This document shows, piece after piece, positions 49,672-61,600 of a DNA stretch of 64,000 bases. This DNA comes from Berberis thunbergii. Its lineage: Eukaryota > Streptophyta > Magnoliopsida > Ranunculales > Berberidaceae. A program made the position numbers and the translations under genes. The DNA lies in assembly GCA_003290165.1 (NCBI GenBank), contig QNQO01000458.1:186001-250000 (forward strand), given 5' to 3'. A model generated the notes under the pieces. The model worked only from the letters and a program-made list of their open reading frames with translations, made no database searches and was not told the DNA's origin. Position 1 is the stretch's first letter; every line of letters begins with the position of its first letter.

Positions 49672-52600
49672 ATGCCTTCAAAGCGGGGGTTTCAGAGGAG
49701 TCGAAGTGGAGGAGGTACTTGTTGCGGATGCCGTCTTCCTTTCGTCGTTCTTCTGTTCTTCGCGGTGCTCTCTCCTTTGATTTTCCTCACCGGTCGAGGG
49801 TTTCACTCTGCGAAGATTAACTCTGGTTAGTTCTTGATTATTTATGAAAATTGGATTCACCTTTGGTTTTAATTGCACTTGAGAGGGATCTCACACTGCT
49901 CGAAATTGCACTTTGAAATGAACTAGAAGTAGAATAGAATATAATGCTTTTTAGTAGTGCTAAATTGCGTTGATCTGGATTATCAGGTTTGTATCTCATA
50001 CATCTCTTCAACTTACGAGTACATTATATAGGTTTGTTTGTTGCTTATTCCCATTTTAAAGTTCAATAACTTCTTTGATTGGAGGCTCAATTCGACAATG
50101 ATTTCGAGGGACCAAATATGTCACTGACTGTAGGGCCATTAGCTTTTTCAACGGGGTTTACGAAATTGTATCTAAAGTGTTGATTACTAGGTCAACAACA
50201 ATACTTCAGCAAGCAATCTCTCATTTTTTTATGTGCTTCGGTGAGGGGTAGGCGAGTTTATTAATAGCGAGTCATCCCTAATCAGCTTATCGACTCCTAA
50301 GAAAAAGTTATCTATGTTTTAATAATTAAACTGGGCTTGAAGGCTTTTGATAATGTTTTATGAAAATATCTAGATTCGATTATGAGCTGTATGGATTTTG
50401 ATCAAAAGTGGATTCATTGGTTGCACACATGAGTTAAGGGCTTACCCAAATGATGCTTAAAGCAAGGAGCGGGTGGCCTTGTATTAAGTTTATGGGGATC
50501 TAATAGTAGTATTCCAATTTCATTCTCCAGTTCATTGACGACACAATTATTTTTTATGATGCTTGTGAGGAATGAGTTTTTGCCATCAAGACGATGCTCC
50601 TTGGGATTGAAGTAATTTCAGGCCGCGAAATCAATTACAAAAAATCAGTTTTGCTGCCTATTGGTGAGGTCCCCACCCACAATCAGTTTGTGAGCATGGT
50701 GGGTTGTGGTGCTGGCTCTCTCCCCACAACCATCCTGGTATGCCTCTTGGTAAGAAATACGAGTATAAAGTGTTGTGGGATGAAGTTCTTGAGAGAATGG
50801 AATCGAGATTGGGCAATTGCAAATGTAATTAACCATTTAAAAGTTGGCTGGTTGATGTTAGGGATGGCAACGGGGTGGATTGGAACGGATTTGGGCAAAT
50901 TCGTCCTCGCCTCGCCGAGATTCGTGGATTCTTGACTATCTGTTTATATAATTTTTTAAAAATCTTCCCGCTCCGGACAGATTGGTGGATATCCGTCCGC
51001 CCCGAATAATCGTTAAAAAAAACTTAAATTGTCTTCTCAACAAATTGGTGCGTTGCTCCCTTCCACTTTCAAGTCGATCGATCCCGTCAACCACTGACCA
51101 ATCCACCGATAGTGGATTGACTTCCCGCCGCTCCCCCTTCTTCTTGTCAATCGAAAGTGCCCCCTACAGATTGATCTCCACTTCTCCGATCTCCCCACAA
51201 TCGATCGACTGTTGACATGCCTTTACTTCATCCGATCAAAATCTCCACCCTTCCCACTCGTTCGATTAACCCCTTCTATGCCTCACACAATCAATCGATC
51301 CCCTTCCCTTCCCTCGAGATGTCTCCTCCACAACCCCACCCACTGTCTCCTTCGAACGATCAACAATAGTTGATAGCCTCCTCGATTGCAACTTCCAATC
51401 CACTCCATAGTTCGATCAACCCATCCTTTGTACTCCACCGAAGAAGAGAAGAGGTGGCCGGCGGAGGCGACTAGTGATGGAGAGAAGAGAAGCGGCGGGG
51501 GTGTATGTGAAAGTGTGAGGCGACAATGAGTGGAAATTAGGTTTAAGAGAGAATAGGATTTAGGCTTTTATATTATAAGAGCATTTTATTAATAAAATAG
51601 ATAAATGGATATTGCCAAATCCATATCCGCCCCAAATATGTGATGGATACCATTTGGATTCCTGAATCCGCCTCGAAATTTGCTTAGGCACATCCAAATC
51701 CTCCCTATTCAGTGCGAGCAAGGCAGATATCCGTGAAAATCTGCTCCATTGCCAACCCTGGTTGATGCTGATATACTCAATGCTTGCAAGCGTTGCGGTC
51801 TATATACTTTCCTTATTCAAAATTCTAGACTCAATAGCTACTGAGGTGGGGAAAGAATGTGTGATTTCCTTTGGGGTTCTTTTCCTTGTCATGGAATATG
51901 CACTTGATTGGTTAGGAAAGGGTTTGTTGCTCGAAATCAAGTGGTGGGTTGGGTATTAGACAATTCGAGGTTTTCAATATTGCTTTGCCTCCAAATGGCT
52001 TTGGAGGTTTGCGATAAAAGAAGCTTTATGGAGAACAATAATAGTGGATAGATATGCTTGCAATAGATGGAGCTGAGAGCCAAGACTAAATACACACCTT
52101 TTGGCTGTTCCATGTGGGGAGAATCAATACGTTGTGTGCCGATGAATTCCACCCACTTCAATTGACATTAATCGTGGCAGAGCAACTTTGTTTGGTGTAG
52201 CATCCAATCCCTGACTAACTCTTGCAGTTCTCATTCCTAGGTATCTAAGACACCGTTTGAAGAATGGTTTAGTCAGTGACTTTTGAAGCCCACAATGGAG
52301 ATAGAATTAGCTTATGGAAAGACCACTGGAAAGGTGACAATCCTCTCAAAATGAAGTACCCAACCATCTTCAATGCGTACAACTTGCAGCAAGGTAAAAT
52401 CAGGGAATTTTCTTCTTAGGAGAACCCTCGATGACTGAGAGGTCTCCCAATTGGCCCATCTTCTTCAGGACATTGAGTCACCTTGATGAAGATATAGATC
52501 AATGGGGTTGGTCAGGAAAGGGTAGCTCTTTCACTGTCAAGACTATTATGATCAGATCAAACCCCATGCCTCCTTCTCTAATCAAGAATTAATAATTCAC

Positions 52601-55600
52601 CAATCACCAATTGCACCAACTCATATGGCTTAAAGAAACCCCTCCCAGAGCATGATTTTTGCGTTGGACCATTATGCATGGGGGATTGTTAACTATTGAT
52701 AATCTGAATAGGAGAGGAATGGTCATGATTTCTGCTTTGGACCATTATGCATGTGGGATTGTTGACTATTGATAATCTGAATAGGAGAGGAATGGTCGTT
52801 ACAAATCAATGCCCCTTGCATGGTCAGGATTCCGATCATATGTTTCTTTCATGCTCTTTTAGTTTGGTCAGAATGTATTAGAGAATTCAAAATGTATTAG
52901 AGAATTCAAAATTCAAATTAATAGCCCAGAGGTTGGTTAACTACTGATTTCAGGGCCCTTAGCTTGTCATCCATATGCAAATGGGTCTGGGATAGACTCC
53001 TCATAGTTTGGTTAACCGTAATTCTGTCACGCCCCCTACTTGAAAACACGCACGAGGTATAATATTGCTAAAATTAAAATATGTTAAAATACAAAATAAA
53101 TTTATTCTAAAATTAAATTTGTTACGATGATCACAACGGTGAAAACGGTAGTAAAAATAGAGTTACGGTTCAAATTTTATGATAAGTCAAAATTGGGTCA
53201 AATAGATGACGTCAAGCTAACGTCATCATCTTTTTCCTAAGAGTAGATTTTCTGAAGATTTGCAGTCCAACAGAGTAACTTCAGTCACACAAGTTATACT
53301 TAACTTCTTTCAAAAAACAACAATTTTTACACCATTGGAAAACTCCTACCTTCTACTTTCTAAAGATGCAAGAGTTATACTTAACTTCTTTCAAAAAAAA
53401 AGAAAAAGATCTTGACAGGTTCATCACGTTTTCAATTCAGACTTCAAATTTTAGCAATTTACAATTCAACTAACCAACTTCAAACACCTAGAACTTCTTC
53501 AATACTTAGCCAAATTTTGCATATAAGCTACCTATAAAAAGCTCGTAGGTTCATCTTTCTAATGAAAGCAATCAAATACAAAGGTATTGACAAATAATAA
53601 AATCTCATTATAAAAAGACACCCGGTTATTCATCTTAACAACAATTGCAAACCCCACAATTTATACAAAGTAGTAAACATAGACTCATAATAGGTTAAAA
53701 CCTTCAAGAAGTAGTAGATATACTCACCAGCTATAGCTGTTGTAGTCTTCAAAGCACAAAACCTTCTTCTTCACAACATTCTCCAAAGATCCTAAACGTA
53801 TTTTTTGTAGTAGCTATTGAGTCTATGTTACCATTTCTTTGTGTAAATTGTGGGGTTTGCAATTTTGGTTAAGATGAGTAATCGGGTATATTTCCATAAC
53901 GAGATTTTCTGATTTTGTCAGTACCTTTGTGTTTGATTGCTTCCATTAGAAAGATGAACCTGAGAGCTTTATATAGGTAGCTTATATGTGAAATTTGGCC
54001 AAATATTGAAGAAGTTCTAGGTGTTTGAAGTTTGTTAGTTGAACTATAAATTGTTGAAATTTAAGTCTGAATTGAGAACTTGATGGACAGGGTGTCAAGA
54101 TCTAGTTGTATTTCTGTTATTGAAAGAAATTAAGTATAATAACTCTTGCATCTTTAGAAAGTGGAAGGTATGAGTTTTCTAATGGTGTAAAGATCGTTGT
54201 TTTTGGTTGAAAAATGCGACTTGTCTATTGAATTGCAAATGTTTTGGAAAATCTGCTCTTAGGAAGAAGATTATGACGTCATCTGTTTGACCCAATTTTG
54301 ACTGACCGTAGAATTTGAATCGTAAATTTGTTTTTACTACCGTTTTGATCACCGTGACAATTTAATTTTAGAATAAATTTATTTCGTATTTTTAACATTT
54401 TAATTTTAGCAATATTATGCCTTGTGATGCGTGTTTCAAGTATATGTTTATTATTGAATCATTGTGCATCATATGTGATTGTGATCTTTAAAAGCTTGGT
54501 TTAATCTAAATGGAACTATAGAAATGATGTGATTTGTTAAGTATTGGGAAATCTTGAATTTGACATGAATACCCTACTTCGACGTTTGAAATGTACAAAG
54601 TGGTACAATATGGCCCTAGAGGCCTTGGTTTTGATATTTGTATAATCCGTACAGAGTGAGTTATACGGTGCCTGTTTTCAATAGGAGAAAACTAAACCAC
54701 TATACGAGTCATGACTTGCGTGATATAGTGGAGTGTTCCTGAAAAGCAAAGACTAATTTCCAAAAGGAAAAACTAAGCTACTATACAAATCATGACTCAC
54801 GTGATACAGTGGAGTGTTCCTGAGGGGACAGGGAAAGAGTGTGAACTCAGTCCTCTTCTAGCGTGCAATTTTATTTGTGATTTGGCCCGTGTGTCCATTT
54901 TTTTGAGTGAAGTACGCATTTTAGAGACGACCCGTTTGAAATGCATATATACTCAAAATGGGTATTGGTACACCGTACATGTATGGAAATGAGACACATT
55001 CGACACATGGATAAGTGCGATAGGGTATTCATGGTCTAAATTTTTTATGTAATCTATTATCTGAAGGGAAACCTAATCCATTGTACGAGTTTTGACTTGC
55101 ATGATACAATGGGGAGTTCCTAAGGACCAATAGAAAGGGACTTGTCTTGAAACAGAGTGTGTCATAAATAAAAAATGGTATGATGTCTTGAAACAGAAAA
55201 AGTCGTGATATGAAAATGATATGATCTAATTTAAAAATAAGTATGCGAGAATTTGAGAAAATGATAGAAATTTTCATCCTTTTGAAAGGAAGGGTTTGCT
55301 AAAAAGTTATGACTTTGCTGATCATATGAATAGTTGATCATATGGTTGATGCATAATGAATAAGTTGTATAGTATGATGCAATGCAAATATGGATGTATC
55401 ATGAACTGTGGATCATTATATTTTTGTTTTATTTGCTGTTGATTTTTATTCTGCTCATACCAGTTTTAGCTTACTCATTTTGCTTTGTTTTGTGGCAAAT
55501 GGTGTACTCTTATTGGAGTGTAGTCGTTGGAAGTGAGTTTTTTTATCAAACCGAGCGGAAGTATATCCTAGTACTTTCCAGAGTTTGTAAGATGTTTTGT

Positions 55601-58600
55601 ATCTTGCTTTTTGGTGTTTAGTATATAAGTTATGTTTGCCAATGGTGTGATGGCTCAATGGTTAAGCAGTAGCGGATGGTACCACTAGGTCACAAGTTTG
55701 AACCCAACCGGCGGCATCTGGGGTGGGAGGGGTTAAGGGATAAAAATAATAATAGTAATAACAAAAAAGAAAAAAAAATATAAGGTTGCCAGTGGAGTGG
55801 TTGTAATAGTTTGGATTTTTGTGTAATATAATGGAATTTCGTTTCTGAGAAATTTTTATGTGCGAATGTGATTAAGTTTGTATATCACGTGCCGTTTGTA
55901 GGAAATATTTTTGTCTGGTGGAACTTTCCTTGTTAGCGGGGCGTGACAGGTCATTAGATAGTTTATGGCTAGACTGAAGATTACTTTGTGGATTTGGGTC
56001 AAAGTTGGGGTGTATTTAGAGACACCCAATTCTCCTCTTGTATGTTTGACTGGGGAGAGATCTTGAGAGACAAAGACCATTAGCTTTGGTTGTATTCTTT
56101 TGCATTTTGTAATACCATACTTTTGTTTTGCTGATAAAAAAAAATTCTCCTCCCCTGCCTGAAATTTCTATTTATCTGTCCTTTCAATGAGTGGGAATTA
56201 GAGGAAGCTTTACTTCTAGTCCATCACAGATGACTGGGACAAAGTTGTTTGGGGTGGGAAGAAAGTTGCCTATTCAGCAAAAGAGGTCCTTGAAGTGTTA
56301 GCTACGCCTTAGAATGCTGTCTTTACAAATGGTTTCTTGGTACCAACAAAAAGGAGCAGTCCCTCACATCCGCGTGTTTTGAAAGACAAATATTATCGCA
56401 TTTTTAAGGGTTGAACAGATCAGAGCATATGGGGTGCATGGGAATCAAGGAGATGTGGAGAATGGCAGCATTCTTGGAAGCAATTTAGGGATATCTCCTG
56501 ATCTACGTTCCTTTGTTCTGGAGTGAGTTGTTTGCTTTTGATATTTTCCCTTGATATGTTTCTTATTTTGCTGTTAAATAAAAGAAATATAATGGAGTTT
56601 GGTCTTGACTCTTGAGTGGAAAAGCTGGATGTAGATTTGCATATCAACACCTAACTTGATGATGGCGAATGAGTTGGTGATGCAAAAATTTGGTTGGGGG
56701 ACCCCTCACTGGAAACCTGACAGGTGGTTTTAATGAATGTGGCTTGGAGGAAGGTACTCCATTCAAAAACATTGTTTTTCTTTTGTTGGGTAGCGATTTG
56801 GAATCCTTTCTCTGCTAAAGATGTGTTGAATAGAGGATGAATTACTCTGGATGTGGCGTTCCTTGGTTGCTCATGAACGCACTTGAAGACCATTTATTCC
56901 TCCATCCAAGCTTGCTTAGGCCATGGGTTCTCATTTTTTGAATGTCATTTGGTCTAGCATGGTTTCCAAATTCCAGTTAATTTTTTGGTTTACATAGGAT
57001 GAGATTTAATAGGCTTTCTTGGTCTTTGTTGGAGCATTACAAGACTTGCAGTCTATTAAGAACTTCCCATCAGCAGCAACAGTTATGGGTGTTCTGTTGA
57101 TCAGAGCAAGGCTTTTCTTCTAAAATAGTCCTAGAATCCACTTCTGGACATAATTGCTTAAGTGGGGTCCTAGAAAATAATATGCAATGTAGATATGTTT
57201 TCAATTCCGTTTATTTTACAAGTTCAATTATATCAATTGGTATCAGAGTCAAATCATTATTATTATTTGGTTCGATTTAATAAAAAAAAAGTTCGAAGAA
57301 AGAAGAAGATTGTAGATCATTGAAGATTTGAAGAGAAGTTGAGAAGGAAAATAGAGAAGAAGACAACACTCAACCGACCTGTCACAATTGCCCACCAACA
57401 TTGCAATCTCAGCCACCACAACCACCAACACCTGCTTTCGCCATTGTGAACTCCTTCGCAATGTCCCTCACTATTGTTGTCCCAAAAACAATCCATTGCA
57501 CCCCTCCCCCCCAAACAATTTGTCACAACCCTCCCACCGGTGCAACCTGCACTGCCGGCTCTGCCTTGTCTAGTCGAAGCCGCCGCCCTTGAACCTCCTT
57601 TCTGTTCCAGTTCGTGGGAAAATAATTTTTTTTAGTAATTATATCCATTGCATCCCCCCAAACAGTCGTAGCCCCCCCCACCGGTGCAACCAACGCTGTC
57701 GCCTCTGCCTTGTCCAGTCGCATTCCACCGCCCCTGAACCCCCTTTCTGGTGTTCCAGTTCGTGGGAAAAGAATTTTTTTTGTAATCATACTTAAACCCC
57801 TACCATTTTATACTTAGGTCTTGTTTTTTTCCCCGTTAAATCTCATTAGCTATTTTCACCCCACGTATTATGAGAGCACCCCACCTGTAAGAAAAAAATG
57901 AATGATATCCATACCTCTGTTATTCCTACTAGTACCCATCCCATTCCCCATCCCCGTCCCCATACCAATACCACTATAGCTTAAGTCCAAATATCACCCA
58001 ATACCCCACGGTATCTTATAGTGATATCCTCCAGTTTACTATTTCCCTCCACGAACCACCTATGACTCCTCGTACGCCGAACCTGAACCCAAGTCTCCTA
58101 TACCACCACCACACCCCGTGATCAATGACATAACACCACTACCACCTAAACCAATTTGTCCTACACCCCCAACCCATTTGCTAGTGATGTACTCCCCACT
58201 ACCCCCTACATTGTGATATAGGTTGATTGCGAGATTTAGTAGATCGAGAAGCAACATGGGAAGAGGAGAGGCCCTAACAGAAGATTCGAGAGCGTCAAGC
58301 TCAATTTGAAGCAGATGAACTTGCCTAGAAGTATCGCGAAGATTTCAAAGAATCGCTAGAATGAGTGCATTAGAAGATTGACGATAGGAGTAGGGCACTT
58401 TTCAATTACAAAATATTTGCACATAGACACAGATGGATGAGCCATACTGTTTGTCAGATTCCATTACACTTTTTGAAGAAGTTAAGGTCACATTCACATG
58501 TACATGATTTTCGACTTGTGAGCCATTTGACTTGTATGACTTCTTTCCTATTTTTGAGCACACTGTGGATGTTCCCACTAAGTGATGATGATTATGTTGA

Positions 58601-61600
58601 TCCGTATTGGGACATTTTTGTGATGCGCTTATGCACATGCACCTTCTTAGGTTTCTTGTAGCTTCTGGTTCTGAGTCACCTTGATTTCTTTCTAAGTTAG
58701 TTCCTCTGTTTTTAGCCAGTGTGTCATGGAAAGGTTAGAGATCGTCTACTTTGAGTGCACTTTGCCTTATGTTCAGTCACACGTTGCTTGTGTTCATCAA
58801 ACTTCTTCGACTTTAAGCTCGAGGATCAGCTTTTAGGTTGATGTAATTAGGTTTTTTTTAGTAATAATATCATTAGTTATATTGTAATAGGACCTCTTTA
58901 GTAATAGTATCATTAGTTTCCTATTAGGTTTAAGGTTTGTTTCTTGTTAGAAAAACTAGGTCAATTATAAATAGGAGGGTAGGTTGTTCATTGTAAGTTG
59001 ATTGATGAAAAAAAGTTTAATTCGTTTATCATCAATTTATTTTATTCAATTGTTGCATTGTTTTCAATTCCGTTTATTTTACAAGTTCAATTCTATCACA
59101 ATTTAAACATTAAACATAGCCTATAGTAACTTTACTTTGTTTCACACTCAAAACATTATGGACACTATTCAAATCCTATTAAAGGAACATATTCAAGACC
59201 ACCAAGTTCTACTCTTCTTTGGTTGAAATATTTTAATTGCCCTTTTGACTTTTGACCTCAATAGTCAAAAATGGAAAAATCTAGTCAAGTTTTAATTGTG
59301 CCTCCCAAATTGTTTTAAGTCAAAATTCTACTAATTAGAGCATCTAAGACCATGTTAATGTTTAAAGGTTTAAACATTTAATGAGACCTTTGGTGGTTTG
59401 CACCCCATCTTCCCTCGATTTTTTTATCCTTTATTCAAACCAATCGAGAGTTCTCTAAGATGGAATTGATTGGAAGAATTAGATTCTTGCTAGTGATCCT
59501 GAGAAATGTGGTGACAATCATGAATATTAGTTGGTGTTTTGTACTGTAATTACTAATTTGTTGCATAGCATGCATATCTTATACAGGTAGAATTCATGGT
59601 TTTTATTTATAATTGAATGAAGCAATAAAGCTTACTGAATATAGCTAAAGATTCCTTTAGACCTATGTAACAACGACACTATTTTTACAATAAAAAAACG
59701 TGTCGTCACGTATCGTGTTGGATACTCGTGTCGATACTTTGGGATACTCTTATTGGGAATTCCATGCTTAGATGATCAATTTTTTCACATATATTTGAAA
59801 ACTTTCTCTATACTAATCTTACGAGCATAGTATGGAAACTTAGTAGGACATGAGTGACAATATTGATCTACAAGTGAATAAATGTAACTTGTAGTTCAAA
59901 ACTTATTGTTGAAAACAATGAAAAGTAAATAATACTAAAATGTATAAGCGTGTCCCATAGCATATTTCGTATTGTGTTTTTTTGGTCAACATATCCGAGA
60001 CCATGTATCCGTGTTGGATAGCGATACCCCTATTCCTGTCGTCGTACATAGCTTCAGAGGATATGCTGGGAGCCTTTTGAAAAGTTTTGAATGCTAGAAA
60101 GTAAAGTTTGCTTCTTCATATGTTTCCTGCTCGGTTTATTTTGTATCCTAGTTAATTAGACGGTTCATTTGATTTCTTCAGGACATCACAAGGATATTCC
60201 AACTGGTACAACACAGGTATCTGTATTGACACCTATCTCGTTCATTTTACTTCTAGATTCTATGATCATAGCATGTAGTGGCATGTTCTATGATCCTGAG
60301 GTTTGGAATTTTGTGTGGGTGTAGATTGAAGATTGGAGGGAACGACTGGCCACACAACACCTAAAATCTCTTTTCTCAAAGGAGGCAAGTCTGTATAATC
60401 TTGTAAAGTCTCTGTGATGGACATTTCCTGAAGCACAAGTATTATTAGGCTTGCTCATTTCAGTGGACCTACTAATGGTGGTAATATATGTATCAGGTGA
60501 TTGATATCATCAGGTCCAGCACGGGCGACTTGGGACCCTGGAGTCTTGATCACTTCAGAAAAAACTCGTTGTCATCTTCATGGAAAGTTGTTGGTTTGGA
60601 GAGCCATGACCAGAAGAATGCCACTTCAAACGAAGTAAGTATATGGCACTGGTCAAACATACATTTCTAATTATGAATTAAGTGGCTGCCATTTTTCTAA
60701 TCACTTGTCTGTTCTATCTTTGTATTTATCAAGCAAAAGCATATGATTCTAGATGCCGGAAGTGGGAATTCTCAACCCCCAAAGGAAACTGTTGCTATTG
60801 CTGGTGAGTTATGGTCATGGACCTGTTAATGATTTATTTATTTGTGGTCTCTATGTTTGTGCATGCGTTATTATTTTCTAAAGATCCTTGGCTTATCATG
60901 CAGATACTCAAATTCAAGTTGTTGATACGCCTGAAAGACTGATTCGGAGGGTAATAAATCTACACAAGTTGCTGGTTATCATGTCAATGTGGTCTTAAAT
61001 ATTCCCCAATATCTTTTGCAAATACCAGCAGAAGGAAAACAAAATGTCGTTAATTGGATGAACTAAACTTTGATCTGATGGTGTTTGACTATTGTTATGC
61101 TATTTTGCAGCAATTAAGAGACAAAAGGCGTGAAAAACGGGCAACTCAGCTGCTCCAGCAAGATAATGAAGCAATTGTAAAATTAGAAAATGCTGCCATT
61201 GAGCGCTCTAAAGCAGTTGATAGTGCAGTTCTGGGAAAATATAGCATTTGGAGGCGAGAAAACGAAAATGAAAATTCTGATTCAACAGTACGTTTAATGC
61301 GGGATCAAATAATTATGGCTAGGCTATACTCAAGCATCGCAAAGATGAAGAACAAGGTCAACCTATATCAAGAGCTATTGGCTCGGCTAAGGGAAAGTCA
61401 ACGTGCCTTGGGAGAAGCAACTACAGATGCAGATCTGCACCGAAGGTAGTAACAAACCACATTTTTTTTTTTTTATGGGTCCTCTCTCTATGTCGACGGT
61501 TCCTAACTTCTCATTGGTAAATAGTGCACCTGAAAAAATAAAATCCATGGGTCAAGTTCTATCGAAAGCAAGAGAAGAGCTTTATGATTGCAAGTTGGTA

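Larger units (their letters stand above)
53025..55949. mobile_element. Inverted-repeat element of unknown class, in the LINE
   Basis: The element is bounded by CTGTCACGCCCC and its exact reverse complement GGGGCGTGACAG. LINE sequence resumes on the right. The left half is a very long foldback (53036-54440; see repeat entry). The right half (54440-55940) is single-copy AT-rich sequence with repeated ACTATACGAGTCATGACT words (54697-54715, 54781-54800, 55082-55100) and a SINE. No matching target duplication was found and no transposase is recognisable, so I cannot place it in a superfamily. Confidence 0.65.
50095..56140 (+). mobile_element. L1-type LINE, decayed, split by two insertions
   Basis: Plus-strand remnants of a plant LINE ORF2, in order: a block like RPIS..NG.YKI.SKVL (about 50130-50200), CSLGIEVISG..INYKKSVLLPIGEVP (50594-50680), GCGAGSLPTTIL (50703-50737) and YEYKVLWDEVLERMESRLGN (50757-50820). 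The frame continues after a hAT insertion with SVAVYILSLFKILDSIATEV (51785-51850), then RISLWKDHWKGDNPLK, then an RNA-binding-like tail. The sequence resumes after the inverted-repeat element at 55950 and ends in an A-rich stretch near 56140. Stops and frameshifts are many and the 5' end is missing. It lies wholly in GAUT1 intron 1. Confidence 0.8.

Noticed and set aside
57388..57795. Cys/Pro-rich small proteins
   Set aside because: They are frames within the internal tandem duplication of the short LTR element, open on both strands by composition only.
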